From Bacteroidaceae bacterium (lineage in GTDB: Bacteria; Bacteroidota; Bacteroidia; Bacteroidales; Bacteroidaceae), in assembly GCA_017429525.1 (NCBI GenBank), contig JAFROT010000015.1:1-64000 (forward strand): 64,000 nt of DNA, given 5' to 3'. The notes under the pieces are model-generated. The model saw nothing but the letters and a program-made list of their open reading frames with translations, had not been told where the DNA came from and did not search any database. Shown here one piece after another: positions 25,770 to 35,318 of this stretch. The position numbers and the translations under genes are program-made. How positions within the stretch are numbered: the stretch's first letter is position 1; each line of letters starts with the position of its first letter.

Positions 25770-28700
25770 ATGAACCGCTTTACGCAAGTGCTGCTCGCCG
25801 CAGCCCTTTTATTGAACATTAGTTTTATCGGGAGCAACAATAGTGCCGTCACCTTACGGGCACAGACCCTGCCTACGTTCAGCACGGACGGCGCTGAGAC
25901 CTGGTATGTCATCCAGTTCAAGCGCGGCGGGGCTGCCCTGCAGGATATGGGCGAAGGGACAGCTTTGCTGACCGCCGACGTCGACAAGCGTAACGAGGCC
26001 CAACTCTGGAAGGTGACAGGCTCGCAGTCGAGATGCGAGATCATCAGCAAGGCGGGCCGCCACATCTACTACAACGGCAGCCGTTATGCCGCATCGGCCA
26101 GCCAGAAAGGAGCGCTCCGACTTACAGCAACCTCCAACAGCGAATTCAAACCCGCATGGGAGATTCAGTCGACGAGCATCAGCGGACAGTCGATGAACCA
26201 ATGGGGTGGTTATGGCGCTGGCCGTGAATTGGGGTCATGGAGTGCCAACGACCCTAACAACCCGCTCATCTTCGTGGATCCCGCCTCGCTGCCCGACACC
26301 GACCCGCAGCCCGCCAAACTGACGGAATGGGCTTGTACGGGCAGTTCGACCTTTCGTCCCGACAACCTGACGACCCTATGGTACACGGCTCCCGTGACGC
26401 GACAATCGGTAGGCGACCCCTGGATGGAATATGCCCTTCCTATCGGTAACGGCCAATTGGGCGCCATGATCTATGGCGGGATTCGTCAAGACCTGGTGCA
26501 ATTCAACGAGAAGACCTTGTGGACAGGCTCGTCAACCCTCTATAATCGCGACGGCGGCTACCAGAACTTCGGGCACGTTTATATCGAGGACACCTCCGAC
26601 CGCTTCTCAACCTCCTCGACAAACGGCGTGAAGGACTACGTCCGTACGCTGGACCTCTCGACAGCCGTGGCAACAGCCGAATGGAAGAGCCCCGACAAGA
26701 GCGTCACCTTCACGCGCGAATACATCACCTCCTACCCCGATCAAGTGATTGCCATCCGACTGACGGCCAGTGAGCCTGGCCAACTGAGCCAGCGCATCTA
26801 TTTATGGAACGCGCATAACGTGCGCGCGACCTACGCCAACGGCGAGGCTACCTTCGATGGCAAACTGACTACCGTCAGCTACTGCGCTCGTATGAAGGTG
26901 GTCGCCGAGGGAGGGACTGCCACGTCGGACGCCGAGGGCGTTCACGTCAAAGGGGCTGATGCGATCACCATCCTTGTGGCTGCCGGCACCGACTACGACC
27001 CCGTCGCCAGCGGCTTCGTCAGCGGGACGAAGGAGGAACTAGCCCAACGCATCAAGTCGACAATCGATGCGGCTGCCACCAAAGGGTGGGCCGCGTTGCG
27101 TGCCGATCATATCGCCGATCACGCCGCGCTCTTCGACCGTTGCCGCCTCGAACTCGACCGTGCCACCAACACGAAGCCGACCAACAAGCTCGTCGACAAC
27201 TACGCCACCCTTACCACGAGGGCGACACTCCTGCGATCGGCTGAAGCACGCGAGCTGGAGCAGCTCTACTTCCACTACGGCCGCTACCTGCTCATCGCCT
27301 CATCACGAGGCATCGACCTGCCCAATAACCTCCAAGGAATCTGGAACCACAAGAATGCAGCGCCATGGTGCTCGGACATCCATGCCAACATCAATATCCA
27401 GATGAACTACTGGCCTGCCGAGCTCACGGGCTTGCCCGAGATGCACGAGAAGTACCTCAACTATCTCTACAATATGGCCGTTGTGCAACCCGTCTGGAAG
27501 GATTACGCCACGGGCAACGGCTCAGACGGACGCTACCTGCATCACTCTACGGGATGGGCTTGCTACACCGAGAACAACATCTTTGGTTGTTGCACCGACT
27601 GGATGGCTGCCAACTACCCCGAAGCGGGCGCCTGGAGCTGCGACCACCTATGGCAGCACTACCGCTACACGCTCGACCGCGATTTCCTCAAGACGAAAGC
27701 GCTACCCGTCATGCTCTCGGCCACCCGAATGTGGATGGAACGTCTGAAGAAGGCTCCCGACGGCACTTGGGAATGTCCCAACGAATGGAGCCCGGAACAC
27801 GGCCCTACTGAGAATGCGACAGCCCATTCGCAGCAGATTGTATGGAACCTCTTCGACGAGACCATCAAGGCGATAGAGGCCTTGGGCATCGAGGAAGCTG
27901 GCGTCACGCAGACTTTCCTCAACCAGCTCAAGACCAAGTTCAGCAAGCTCGACAATGGCCTGCACACCGAGACCTACAACGGCAATTACGGCGCAACGCG
28001 TAACGGCGTGAAGACGGGCGATGAGATTCTTCGTGAGTGGAAATACACCGATTACGCCACTGGCAACGGCAACGAGAGTGGCCACCGCCATCTCTCGCAC
28101 ATGATGGCCTTGTATCCGTTTGCCAATCTGCCCGCTTCGCATCCTTTCTACGAGCCCGCCGTACGTAGTCTGAAGCTGCGCGGATTGCCCTCAACAGGAT
28201 GGTCCATGGGCTGGAAGATGAATCTGTGGGCACGTGCCCTCGAGCCCGACCAAGTCGTGGAGCTCTTCAAGACGGAGTTCAAGCACAGCACCAGTTACGG
28301 CACAGACCAGTCGAAGGGTGGCGTCTACTACAACCTCTTCGACTCGCATGCTCCGTTCCAGATTGATGGCAATTTCGGCGTCTGTGCGGCCATGGCAGAA
28401 TTATTGCTGCAGAGCCATACCGACACGCTCCAGTTGCTGCCGGCCCTGCCTTACATCTGGCCCAAGGGAAACATTCGCGGTCTGCGCGCTGTGGGCGGCT
28501 TCGAGGTCGACGAGGAATGGGAGAACAGCAAGCTCACGCGAGCCTCCATTCGCAGTCTGAAGGGCCAGCCGCTGATGATTGCCTACAAGGACATCGCATC
28601 CTTCACCATCACGGCATCCGACGGACAAGTGGTGACGCCTACCGCGCTCTCTGCCGACCGCATCATTATACCTACGACCACAGAGGGAACGACCTACGTC

Positions 28701-28853
28701 CTGACGCCTGCTGCACCCGATGCCATCAGTTCGCTACGCGCGCAGCAGATGGAGACCGACAGCGTCTACGACCTCGCAGGCCGGCAGGTCTCAGCCTCTC
28801 CCCGTTCAGGCATCTATGTACGCAACGGACAGAAGGTGGTGAAGGGGATTTGA
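25770..28853 (+). CDS. Glycoside hydrolase family 95 alpha-L-fucosidase
   Basis: A 1027-residue exported enzyme that removes alpha-1,2-fucose (some members act on L-galactose). The signal peptide ends L-R-A with Gln32 next. Residues about 35-140 form an extra N-terminal domain. The GH95 N-domain starts at [17 protein letters not shown]. The (alpha/alpha)6 barrel follows, with the [22 protein letters not shown] and FQIDGNFG regions holding the expected Asn, Glu and Asp. The tail VYDLAGRQV...[11 protein letters not shown] is a Prevotella-type sorting or sandwich motif. No SusCD pair is adjacent. Confidence 0.92.
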   Translation: MNRFTQVLLAAALLLNISFIGSNNSAVTLRAQTLPTFSTDGAETWYVIQFKRGGAALQDMGEGTALLTADVDKRNEAQLWKVTGSQSRCEIISKAGRHIYYNGSRYAASASQKGALRLTATSNSEFKPAWEIQSTSISGQSMNQWGGYGAGRELGSWSANDPNNPLIFVDPASLPDTDPQPAKLTEWACTGSSTFRPDNLTTLWYTAPVTRQSVGDPWMEYALPIGNGQLGAMIYGGIRQDLVQFNEKTLWTGSSTLYNRDGGYQNFGHVYIEDTSDRFSTSSTNGVKDYVRTLDLSTAVATAEWKSPDKSVTFTREYITSYPDQVIAIRLTASEPGQLSQRIYLWNAHNVRATYANGEATFDGKLTTVSYCARMKVVAEGGTATSDAEGVHVKGADAITILVAAGTDYDPVASGFVSGTKEELAQRIKSTIDAAATKGWAALRADHIADHAALFDRCRLELDRATNTKPTNKLVDNYATLTTRATLLRSAEARELEQLYFHYGRYLLIASSRGIDLPNNLQGIWNHKNAAPWCSDIHANINIQMNYWPAELTGLPEMHEKYLNYLYNMAVVQPVWKDYATGNGSDGRYLHHSTGWACYTENNIFGCCTDWMAANYPEAGAWSCDHLWQHYRYTLDRDFLKTKALPVMLSATRMWMERLKKAPDGTWECPNEWSPEHGPTENATAHSQQIVWNLFDETIKAIEALGIEEAGVTQTFLNQLKTKFSKLDNGLHTETYNGNYGATRNGVKTGDEILREWKYTDYATGNGNESGHRHLSHMMALYPFANLPASHPFYEPAVRSLKLRGLPSTGWSMGWKMNLWARALEPDQVVELFKTEFKHSTSYGTDQSKGGVYYNLFDSHAPFQIDGNFGVCAAMAELLLQSHTDTLQLLPALPYIWPKGNIRGLRAVGGFEVDEEWENSKLTRASIRSLKGQPLMIAYKDIASFTITASDGQVVTPTALSADRIIIPTTTEGTTYVLTPAAPDAISSLRAQQMETDSVYDLAGRQVSASPRSGIYVRNGQKVVKGI

Positions 28854-28875
28854 CGCTCCGCCGACATCTATTACG

Positions 28876-28921
28876 CAGCGGTGCTTCAGTAGACTCAACC
28901 TACTGAAGCACCGCTGTTATT
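28876..28921. terminator. Bidirectional terminator after GH95 gene
   Basis: A 17-bp perfect stem with a 7-nt loop (28876-28892/28900-28916), between convergent genes. The T tract is weak. Confidence 0.75.
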
Positions 28922-28950
28922 CTGGCCCGTACGACTCGTTTAGGCGTTCG

Positions 28951-29634
28951 TCAAGACGCCGGTTCCGGGACCTTCCGGATAAGCGTCAAGCCATCACGAA
29001 GAGGGAGGATGACACGCTCTACGGCCGGATCCGTGGCCACGAGGTCGTTGAAGGCGATGATGCCCTGCGTCTGCGCGTCCTTGCCATTGAGTACGGAGTG
29101 GGCGGGATGCTGCCCTGCAACAGCCAGCACCTCATCGTCAACGACATGCCCGTCCCAGAGGGTGTTATCGGCGATGATGAAGCCACCCAAACGAAGATGA
29201 GGCATGACAGCTTGATAGTAGTCGACATAACGACGCTTGTCGGCATCGATGAAAACGAGGTCGAAGGTTTCAGCGCAATCCTTGAGCATCGCCAACGCAT
29301 CGCCGATATGGAAACGTATGCGATCGGCCCAGGGAGAGCCCTCGAGCCACGGACGCGTGAAGTCCTCCTGCTCATCGTTGATTTCAATCGTGTGGAGCAC
29401 GGCACCAGGCGCTAACGCGCTGGCCATGCAGAGTGCACTATAGCCCGTGAAAGTTCCTATCTCGAGAACGACGGAAGGGCGGATCATGTGAACCAGCATC
29501 CGCAACAGCCGCCCTTGCAAGTGGCCGCTGGCCATGCGGGGGTAGTTGAGGTGGAGGTTGGTGGCCCGCCATAGTCGATGAAGGTACTCGGGCTCGGGGT
29601 CAATATGGGCAAGGATATAATCGTCGATGGACAT
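28951..29634 (-). CDS. Class I SAM-dependent O-methyltransferase
   Basis: A 227-residue cytoplasmic methyltransferase of the catechol/caffeoyl-CoA O-methyltransferase type. VLEIGTFTGYSALCMA is SAM motif I; DLVFIDADKRRYVDYY and IIADNTLWDG hold the metal-binding Asp and Asn residues. The natural substrate in Bacteroidales is unknown. Its ATG overlaps the aroQ stop as TGATG, suggesting translational coupling. Confidence 0.87.
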   Translation of the reverse strand: MSIDDYILAHIDPEPEYLHRLWRATNLHLNYPRMASGHLQGRLLRMLVHMIRPSVVLEIGTFTGYSALCMASALAPGAVLHTIEINDEQEDFTRPWLEGSPWADRIRFHIGDALAMLKDCAETFDLVFIDADKRRYVDYYQAVMPHLRLGGFIIADNTLWDGHVVDDEVLAVAGQHPAHSVLNGKDAQTQGIIAFNDLVATDPAVERVILPLRDGLTLIRKVPEPAS

Positions 29635-30050
29635 CAGATCAGCGCTTCAATGGCGAGACGATAGCTGTCGAGACCGAAGCCGCAGATGACACCGCGACAA
29701 GCAGCGCTGATGAGGCTCCGATGGCGGAACTCCTCGCGCTGATGGACATTAGAGATATGCACTTCGACAGCTGGAGCGGTCACCGAGCGGAGCGCATCGT
29801 GCAGCGCTACGCTCGTGTGGGTGTAGGCACCTGCATTGATGACGATGCCGTCGGCGGCAAGGCCCACTTCCTGAATACGATCGATGAGGTCGCCCTCGTG
29901 ATTGCTCTGGTAGTAGCCTAATTCGACATCGGGGTAGCGCTGCCGCAGTTCGCCAAGATAGTCCTCGAACGAACGGGCGCCATAGATTCCAGGTTCGCGA
30001 ACGCCCAGCATGTTCAGATTAGGGCCGTTGATAATCTCTATTCTCTTCAT
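29634..30050 (-). CDS. aroQ: Type II 3-dehydroquinate dehydratase
   Basis: A 138-residue dehydratase of the shikimate pathway. INGPNLNMLGVREPGIYG starts the fold with the catalytic Tyr. INAGAYTHTSVALHDAL and VEVHISNVHQREEFR carry the remaining active-site residues. The start is MKRIEIING at 30050; the longer frame is not supported. Upstream gene is the polyprenyl synthase on the same strand. Confidence 0.93.
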   Translation of the reverse strand: MKRIEIINGPNLNMLGVREPGIYGARSFEDYLGELRQRYPDVELGYYQSNHEGDLIDRIQEVGLAADGIVINAGAYTHTSVALHDALRSVTAPAVEVHISNVHQREEFRHRSLISAACRGVICGFGLDSYRLAIEALI

Positions 30051-30087
30051 TGATGTAGGGAAAGGTTTGCGTTGTAGGAATGAAGGA

Positions 30088-31059
30088 TTAGTAGTTGCGC
30101 TGTACGACGTAGTCGAGGTAGTCGCGCAAAGCTTGTACGACCTCTGCGTCACTGAGGCCCTCGAGCTGAGTGAGCGCCTCGCTGCGAAGTCGGCTCATCT
30201 CGGCCTCAGCATATTCCAGGCCGCCATGGCTGATCGTGAACTCGGCGAGTTCCTGGACTTCGAGTTTCGAGGCCTCAAGAGAGCGGACGCGCATGGCCAA
30301 ATGGTGATAGCGGGCATTGGACGTAGCATTGAGGGCATGGATGACGGGCAGCGTCAACTTGCCTTCCTGCAAGTCGTTGCCTTTAGGCTTGCCTACATTC
30401 AGGCTCTCATCGAAATCGAAAATATCATCGCGTAGCTGGAAGCAGAGTCCCACGAGGTGCCCGAAGCGCTCGAGCCGGTCGGCCAGTTGGGCAGCGCCAC
30501 CACCAAGACGGGCGCCCAGGCGCGCACAGGTAGCGAATAGAGCTGCTGTCTTGCGGGAGATGACCTCGTAGTAGGCTTCTTCGCTAAAGACAGTACTGTG
30601 AGTATTGTTCAGCTGCAACAGCTCGCCATCGGCCAATGTCTGACCGAGCAGGGCCATACGCTCGACAGCCTCGAGCGAATGTGTAAGCGCCACCTCGGTC
30701 AACGCCTTGGACGTGATGAAATCTCCCACGAGCACAGCCGCTTTATTGTCAAAGAGCGCATTGATGGAGCGCTGACCGCGACGCATATCGCTCTCGTCGA
30801 CGACATCGTCGTGCACCAGGCTGGCCGTGTGCAGCATCTCCAGCCCCGCGGCTGCATGAATGGCCTCAGGCGTGACACGGCCCCCCTCGCGAGCACACAG
30901 CAGGACAAGCGTCGGACGCATCATCTTGCCGAGGCGGCGAGTGAGATGAGTGAGGGCAGCCGACAGGAGGGGATTGTCGGATTGCAGGGCGTCGCGGAAG
31001 ACGTCCTCGTAGCGACGGAGGTCGGCAGCTATGGGTTGGCGGATGGTTTCTATTGTCAT
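30088..31059 (-). CDS. Polyprenyl diphosphate synthase (trans-type)
   Basis: A 323-residue enzyme that extends isoprenoid chains, probably for menaquinone side chains. First Asp-rich motif HDDVVDESDMRRG and second RDDIFDFDE are intact; GKPKGNDLQEGKLTLPVIHAL follows. I chose MTIETIRQ at 31059, 9 nt after the TATCTTTG box (31075-31068). Chain length cannot be read with certainty. Confidence 0.88.
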   Translation of the reverse strand: MTIETIRQPIAADLRRYEDVFRDALQSDNPLLSAALTHLTRRLGKMMRPTLVLLCAREGGRVTPEAIHAAAGLEMLHTASLVHDDVVDESDMRRGQRSINALFDNKAAVLVGDFITSKALTEVALTHSLEAVERMALLGQTLADGELLQLNNTHSTVFSEEAYYEVISRKTAALFATCARLGARLGGGAAQLADRLERFGHLVGLCFQLRDDIFDFDESLNVGKPKGNDLQEGKLTLPVIHALNATSNARYHHLAMRVRSLEASKLEVQELAEFTISHGGLEYAEAEMSRLRSEALTQLEGLSDAEVVQALRDYLDYVVQRNY

Positions 31060-31067
31060 TTCGAGTG

Positions 31068-31212
31068 CAAAGATAGGAAAAAGTTTTGAGGCAGAAGGGC
31101 GATGCACAGGGTAAAAATTGTTTTTAAGGTTAAAAAAGGGCAATAAATGACGATTGTTCTGGAAATAACACGTGCGTTTGTGGCGCTAACTCCAAAGTTT
31201 TGCCTATCTTTG
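31068..31212. promoter_or_regulatory. Divergent promoters with almost no leader
   Basis: TATCTTTG on the minus strand (31075-31068) lies 9 nt from the synthase ATG. TATCTTTG on the plus strand (31205-31212) lies 10 nt from the radical SAM ATG at 31222. The plus promoter has TTTG at 31177-31180. Leaders would be only a few nt. Confidence 0.6.
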
Positions 31213-31221
31213 CCGACAGTT

Positions 31222-32001
31222 ATGGCTACGGTTCTTTATCCTTCGCCCATCTTCGGGCCAGTACATAGTCGCCGTCTCGGCGTGTCGCTCGGCATCAACC
31301 TGATGCCGGCCGACGGGAAGGTATGCACCTTCGATTGTATCTATTGTGAGTGTGGTCTGAATGCCGACCACAGGCCCCACCTGCGACGGCCGTCACGTTC
31401 CGACGTGGCCAAAGCCCTTGAGGCGCGCCTGCAGCAGATGGCAGCCGAAGGGCCGCAGCCCGACGTTCTCACCTTCGCAGGCAATGGCGAGCCAACAGCC
31501 CATCCCGAATTCCCCGGTATCATCGACGACACCATTCAACTCCGCAACCGTTATTGCCCCGAAGCCCGCATCAGCGTGCTCTCCAATGCGACGATGGTTG
31601 TACGCGAGGCTGTTCATGCTGCCCTCATGCGCGTGGACAACAACATCCAAAAGCTGGACACCGTGGATCTGGATTTCATCAAGCGCGTTGACCGTCCCAC
31701 GGGAGCCTACGACCTCGAAAACATTATCAGCCAACTGACTACATTCAACGGACATGTCATCATCCAGACCATGTTCCTGAGTGGTGCTGACGCTGAGGGC
31801 ATAGACGTGAAGAACACTGATTCCGCTTTCGTCGACCCATGGCTACTGGCGCTCCAACGCATACGACCAGGACAGGTGATGATTTACACCATTGACCGCG
31901 AGACGCCCATTTCCTCGCTCAAAAAAGCAACGCCCGAGGAATTGGATGGCATCGCCGAACGCGTGCGGGCATTGGGAATGAAGTGTTCCGTAGCCTACTA
32001 A
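31222..32001 (+). CDS. Radical SAM protein
   Basis: A 259-residue radical SAM protein. The [4Fe-4S] motif C35-TFD-C39-IY-C42 follows a short N-terminal part (SPIFGPVHSRRLGVSLGINL). TFAGNGEPTAHPEF is the GGE-like motif. It belongs to a family annotated only as radical SAM or MoaA-like; no C-terminal auxiliary cluster is apparent. Substrate unknown. The start follows homology and the promoter; the upstream in-frame ATG at 31147 precedes the promoter. Confidence 0.85.
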   Translation: MATVLYPSPIFGPVHSRRLGVSLGINLMPADGKVCTFDCIYCECGLNADHRPHLRRPSRSDVAKALEARLQQMAAEGPQPDVLTFAGNGEPTAHPEFPGIIDDTIQLRNRYCPEARISVLSNATMVVREAVHAALMRVDNNIQKLDTVDLDFIKRVDRPTGAYDLENIISQLTTFNGHVIIQTMFLSGADAEGIDVKNTDSAFVDPWLLALQRIRPGQVMIYTIDRETPISSLKKATPEELDGIAERVRALGMKCSVAY

Positions 32002-32047
32002 CGGACCCATTTTCTCCGCAACTATTCGAAAGCATCTCTGCCTCCAT

Positions 32048-32135
32048 ACGTGAAGGCCTACACATACAGACGTGAAGGCCTACACATACAGACGTGAAGG
32101 CCTACACATATAGACGTGAGGCCTTGCACATATAG
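32048..32135. repeat. Four 22-bp tandem repeats
   Basis: Four tandem units of ACGTGAAGGCCTACACATA plus CAG or TAG; the fourth has small changes. A degenerate fifth may follow. They fill the gap between the convergent radical SAM and Fur-family genes. Confidence 0.85.
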
Positions 32136-32153
32136 ACGCAGAGAGGCTTGCGT

Positions 32154-32585
32154 TCAAACGTTCAGATTGTGGCGTGCGCAGTCAGGACAGACGCCCTTCA
32201 CAAGGAAATTGACGCCCTCCATCTCGAAGCCCTCAGGCATAGACAGATGAGGAATGTGAAGGCTATGGAAACAGAAGGTCCGCTGACAGAGGCGGCAGTA
32301 GAAATGGACGTGCTGGTCGTCGAGCGTGCAATCGTCGTGCCCCTCACAGGCCTCATAACGCGCAACGCCCGTTCCATCCTCGATGGCATGCACAAGATGC
32401 TGAGCCAAGAGGAGGGTGAGGGTACGGAAGATGGTGGAGCGGTCTACCGTATCGAGGCGATCGTCCAGCTCGCGCAAGGACAGCGAATGGCGGCTCTCGG
32501 CCAAGGCCCGATAGACGAGCAGTCGCGTGGCCGTGGGTTTCACGCCGCGTTCTTCGAGATGATGAGCATAGTCTTCTGTTTTCAT
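32154..32585 (-). CDS. Fur-family transcriptional regulator
   Basis: A 143-residue repressor with an N-terminal winged helix (GVKPTATRLLVYRAL, DRSTIFRTLTLL) and a C-terminal dimer domain. HDDCTLDDQHVHFYCRLC supplies metal-site His and Cys, and a second CxxC is CPDC near the end. The two CxxC pairs are the structural zinc site. Whether it senses Fe, Zn or peroxide is not clear. Stand-alone gene. Confidence 0.87.
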   Translation of the reverse strand: MKTEDYAHHLEERGVKPTATRLLVYRALAESRHSLSLRELDDRLDTVDRSTIFRTLTLLLAQHLVHAIEDGTGVARYEACEGHDDCTLDDQHVHFYCRLCQRTFCFHSLHIPHLSMPEGFEMEGVNFLVKGVCPDCARHNLNV

Positions 32586-32702
32586 CAGGCAGTGAATTAC
32601 AGATGAAGGGATTTCAGAGTAACGAGATTACAAGAATTCGGCATTTCAGCATCCCGAGTTATCAACATATCGGCGTGACACCACTCCTGAATCCCAGACT
32701 CT

Positions 32703-33686
32703 TCAATAGTGGAAACTCGAACCGCCCAAGAACTCGCGCAGGAGCGACGTGAACGGGATCTGCTTGTCGGGGATAGGCTCAAAGAAGCCTACGAGCTGAC
32801 GCAGGTGCCAAGCCTCCTCGTACTCGGGTGCGCTCTCAGGCACTTGCTCCAACAGCGGCAGTACGAATCCGCGCAAAACAGCCAGTTCGTAGAGCAACGC
32901 GCTGTTGATCATACGGTCGCAGTTCTCCTGGAAAGGGAAGATCCATTTCTCCTCGCCCGCCCGCACGCTGGGCCATCGACGAATCGTCTCCGAGGCGGAG
33001 TAGCCACGGAACTTGCTGTCGCGGATGATGCGACGCAGAAGTCGGTTGTCTGACGTGGAGATGCGGCGGTGCTCATCCAATTGGATGGTCGTGAGGGCAG
33101 AGACGTAAAGGCGGAACTTGACGTCGTCGGGAATCTGTGGCGTCAAATCAGGATTGAGGGCATGAATGCCCTCGATAATCAGAACGTCCTGAGGGCCTAT
33201 GCTCAGCTGGTGCCCGCTCTTCTCGCGATGCCCCGTCTGGAAGTTGAAGCGAGGCAGTTCAACCGCCTGCCCTGCCAACAACGCACTCAGTTGCTCGTTG
33301 AAGAAAGCAATGTCCAGAGCCTGCAAGCACTCGAAATCATACTCCCCCTTAGCGTCACGGGGCGTATCCTCGCGGTTGACGAAATAGTCGTCCATCGAAA
33401 TGGTGCGTGGGCGCAAACCACAAGCGGCCAACTGTACGGCCAGACGCTTGCAGGTGGTCGTCTTGCCGCTGCTGCTGGGACCTGCCAACAAGACCAAGCG
33501 CTTGCCCTGTGCTTGGATATCGTCGGCCACCGACGCGATGCGGCGCTCTTGCAAAGCTTCTACGACATTGATAATCTCAGTTGCATAGCCCTCACGGACT
33601 ACTTTATTCAGTTCGGCCACTGTGCGCAGACCTACAATGCTCTGCCAGCGACGATGCTCAGCCATGACGGCTTGTAACTTTGTCAT
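32703..33686 (-). CDS. Short nucleoside kinase (uridine kinase/phosphoribulokinase type)
   Basis: A 327-residue P-loop kinase. Walker A is GPSSSGKTTTCKRL near 69-82; SMDDYFVNREDTP and IIEGIHALNPDL are typical uridine kinase-like parts. Many Bacteroidales homologues are about 550 residues with an N-terminal TGS and ThrRS-like module; this one begins only at the linker (HRRWQSIVGLRTVAELNK). The short upstream gap holds no remnant of the missing part. Phosphate acceptor unknown. Confidence 0.83.
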   Translation of the reverse strand: MTKLQAVMAEHRRWQSIVGLRTVAELNKVVREGYATEIINVVEALQERRIASVADDIQAQGKRLVLLAGPSSSGKTTTCKRLAVQLAACGLRPRTISMDDYFVNREDTPRDAKGEYDFECLQALDIAFFNEQLSALLAGQAVELPRFNFQTGHREKSGHQLSIGPQDVLIIEGIHALNPDLTPQIPDDVKFRLYVSALTTIQLDEHRRISTSDNRLLRRIIRDSKFRGYSASETIRRWPSVRAGEEKWIFPFQENCDRMINSALLYELAVLRGFVLPLLEQVPESAPEYEEAWHLRQLVGFFEPIPDKQIPFTSLLREFLGGSSFHY

Positions 33687-33756
33687 AACAAGTGATGGAA
33701 TGGGATTTGGGTTAATGATGGTCAGTCAAGCAATTGAATGAAGCCTCCTCGCGGAT

Positions 33757-34467
33757 TCAGTCCGCAGCCATCGGGCTGAGGAGGCGCGTCAGTTCCTCCA
33801 TACCTTCGGAAGCGCCCTTCATGATGTGACGCACACGATGGCTGCCAGACCAAGGCACTTCCTTCGGATCGATCAGGAAGATGGGGGCATGCTCTGGTGC
33901 AAACTGGATGAGACCAGCTGCGGGATAGACATTAAGGCTGGTACCGATGACGATGAAGATATCGGCCATCGAGACTTCCTCGGCAGCTCGCTCTATCTCA
34001 GGCACAGCCTCGCCAAACCAGACGATGAACGGGCGCAGCTGACTGCCGTCGGCCGCACGATCGCCCATGTGGATGTCCATGTGCTGCTCGTCGAGCGTGA
34101 TGATCTGTGAAGGATCATTGGGGTGACGCGTCGAAGTGGCTTTCATCAGTTCGCCATGCAGATGGATGACCTTTGACGAGCCGGCACGTTCGTGTAGGTT
34201 GTCGACATTCTGCGTGATGACAGTCACATCAAATCTCCGCTCTAACGCTGCCACCAGCTCATGACCACGACAAGGCTGCACCATCGGCAACTGCCGACGA
34301 CGCTCGTTATAGAAGTCAAGAACCAATTTGGGATTACGTTCGTAGCCCTCGATCGTCGCGACGTCCTCGACGCGATGCTGTTCCCAAAGTCCACCAGAAT
34401 CACGGAAGGTGCTGATGCCGCTCTCGGCAGACATGCCCGCACCCGTAAGAATAACCACTTTTTTCAT
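33757..34467 (-). CDS. cobB: Class III sirtuin, NAD-dependent deacylase without zinc cysteines
   Basis: A 236-residue sirtuin. GAGMSAESGISTFRD binds NAD, TQNVDNLHERAG and HLHGEL hold the catalytic His, and GTSLNVYPAAGL closes the site. Tyr53 and Arg56 in FYNERR match the YxxR pair that favours succinyl or malonyl lysine. The four zinc-binding Cys expected after HGEL are absent (MKATSTRHPNDPS instead). It has its own promoter and lies upstream of the nucleoside kinase gene. Confidence 0.88.
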   Translation of the reverse strand: MKKVVILTGAGMSAESGISTFRDSGGLWEQHRVEDVATIEGYERNPKLVLDFYNERRRQLPMVQPCRGHELVAALERRFDVTVITQNVDNLHERAGSSKVIHLHGELMKATSTRHPNDPSQIITLDEQHMDIHMGDRAADGSQLRPFIVWFGEAVPEIERAAEEVSMADIFIVIGTSLNVYPAAGLIQFAPEHAPIFLIDPKEVPWSGSHRVRHIMKGASEGMEELTRLLSPMAAD

Positions 34468-34488
34468 TGCTTATAAGGTTTTTCGTGG

Positions 34489-34521
34489 CAAAATTAGCAA
34501 AAAAGAATGACTATCCGCAAA
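34489..34521 (-). promoter_or_regulatory. Promoter of sirtuin gene
   Basis: Minus strand TTTG (34521-34518), 21 nt, TAATTTTG (34496-34489). Predicted leader is about 15 nt. Confidence 0.75.
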
Positions 34522-34581
34522 AAGAGAAGATAAAAAAGTTAAAAAAACGCGCATAGACGCTAAAAGATAAAAGAAAAGCAG

Positions 34582-34589
34582 TACCTTTG
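34582..34589 (+). promoter_or_regulatory. -7 box of the FKBP cluster
   Basis: TACCTTTG 86 nt before the first FKBP start. A GC-rich palindrome GCGCGCGAAATGCGCGC follows it directly and would sit at the 5' end of the transcript. Confidence 0.6.
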
Positions 34590-34674
34590 CGCGCGAAATG
34601 CGCGCCTCGCCCGCGCGTATATATAAACAAGGTATCAGACACAAGCCTAAAAGGCATTCATCTAAAAAGCAAAA

Positions 34675-35259
34675 ATGGATAAAATCAGTTACGCCCTCGG
34701 CCTCGGTATTGGCCAGCAACTCAAGAGCATGAACATCGAAAACTTCAACGTCCAGGATTTCACGCAGAGCATCTGCGACGTCCTCACGGACAACGAACCG
34801 GCCATCTCGCATCGCGAGGCACAGGCACTGCTTAATGAGTACTTCGACAAACAAGCCCGCCGTCAGGCAGAAGGCGCTATCGCACAAGGCAAGGCATTCC
34901 TGGAGGCCAACAGCAAGAAGGAAGGCGTCGTCACCACCAAGAGCGGCCTGCAGTATACCGTCCTGACCGAAGGCACAGGTCGCAGCCCCAAGGCTACTGA
35001 CAAGGTACGCTGCCACTACGAAGGAACGCTCATCGACGGCACCGTCTTCGACAGCAGCTATCGCCGTGGCGAGCCCGCCGACTTCCCCCTCAACGGCGTC
35101 ATTCCCGGCTGGACCGAAGGTGTGCAGCTGATGAAAGAAGGCGCTAAATACCGCTTCTTCATCCCCTATCTGCTCGGTTACGGCGAGCGCGGTGCGGGCA
35201 GCAGCATCCCCCCCTATTCGACACTCATCTTCGACGTCGAGCTCATCAAGGTGCTGTAA
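34675..35259 (+). CDS. FKBP-type peptidyl-prolyl isomerase, cytoplasmic
   Basis: A 194-residue isomerase with no signal peptide. Residues 1-80 form the helical FkpA-like dimer segment (DKISYALGLGIGQQLKSM). The FKBP domain covers about 95-194, with [30 protein letters not shown] and PPYSTLIFDVELI. It is first of three FKBP genes in a row. Confidence 0.9.
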   Translation: MDKISYALGLGIGQQLKSMNIENFNVQDFTQSICDVLTDNEPAISHREAQALLNEYFDKQARRQAEGAIAQGKAFLEANSKKEGVVTTKSGLQYTVLTEGTGRSPKATDKVRCHYEGTLIDGTVFDSSYRRGEPADFPLNGVIPGWTEGVQLMKEGAKYRFFIPYLLGYGERGAGSSIPPYSTLIFDVELIKVL

Positions 35260-35318
35260 GAAAGCGCATGAAGCAATGCTGAAGATATCTTAAACCTTAA
35301 TATAAAACAAAAAGCAAA

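Noticed and set aside
25770..28853. Polysaccharide utilisation locus around GH95
   Set aside because: No SusC/SusD pair or hybrid two-component regulator nearby.
32048..32135. CRISPR array
   Set aside because: Units are directly adjacent with no unique spacers and no cas genes.
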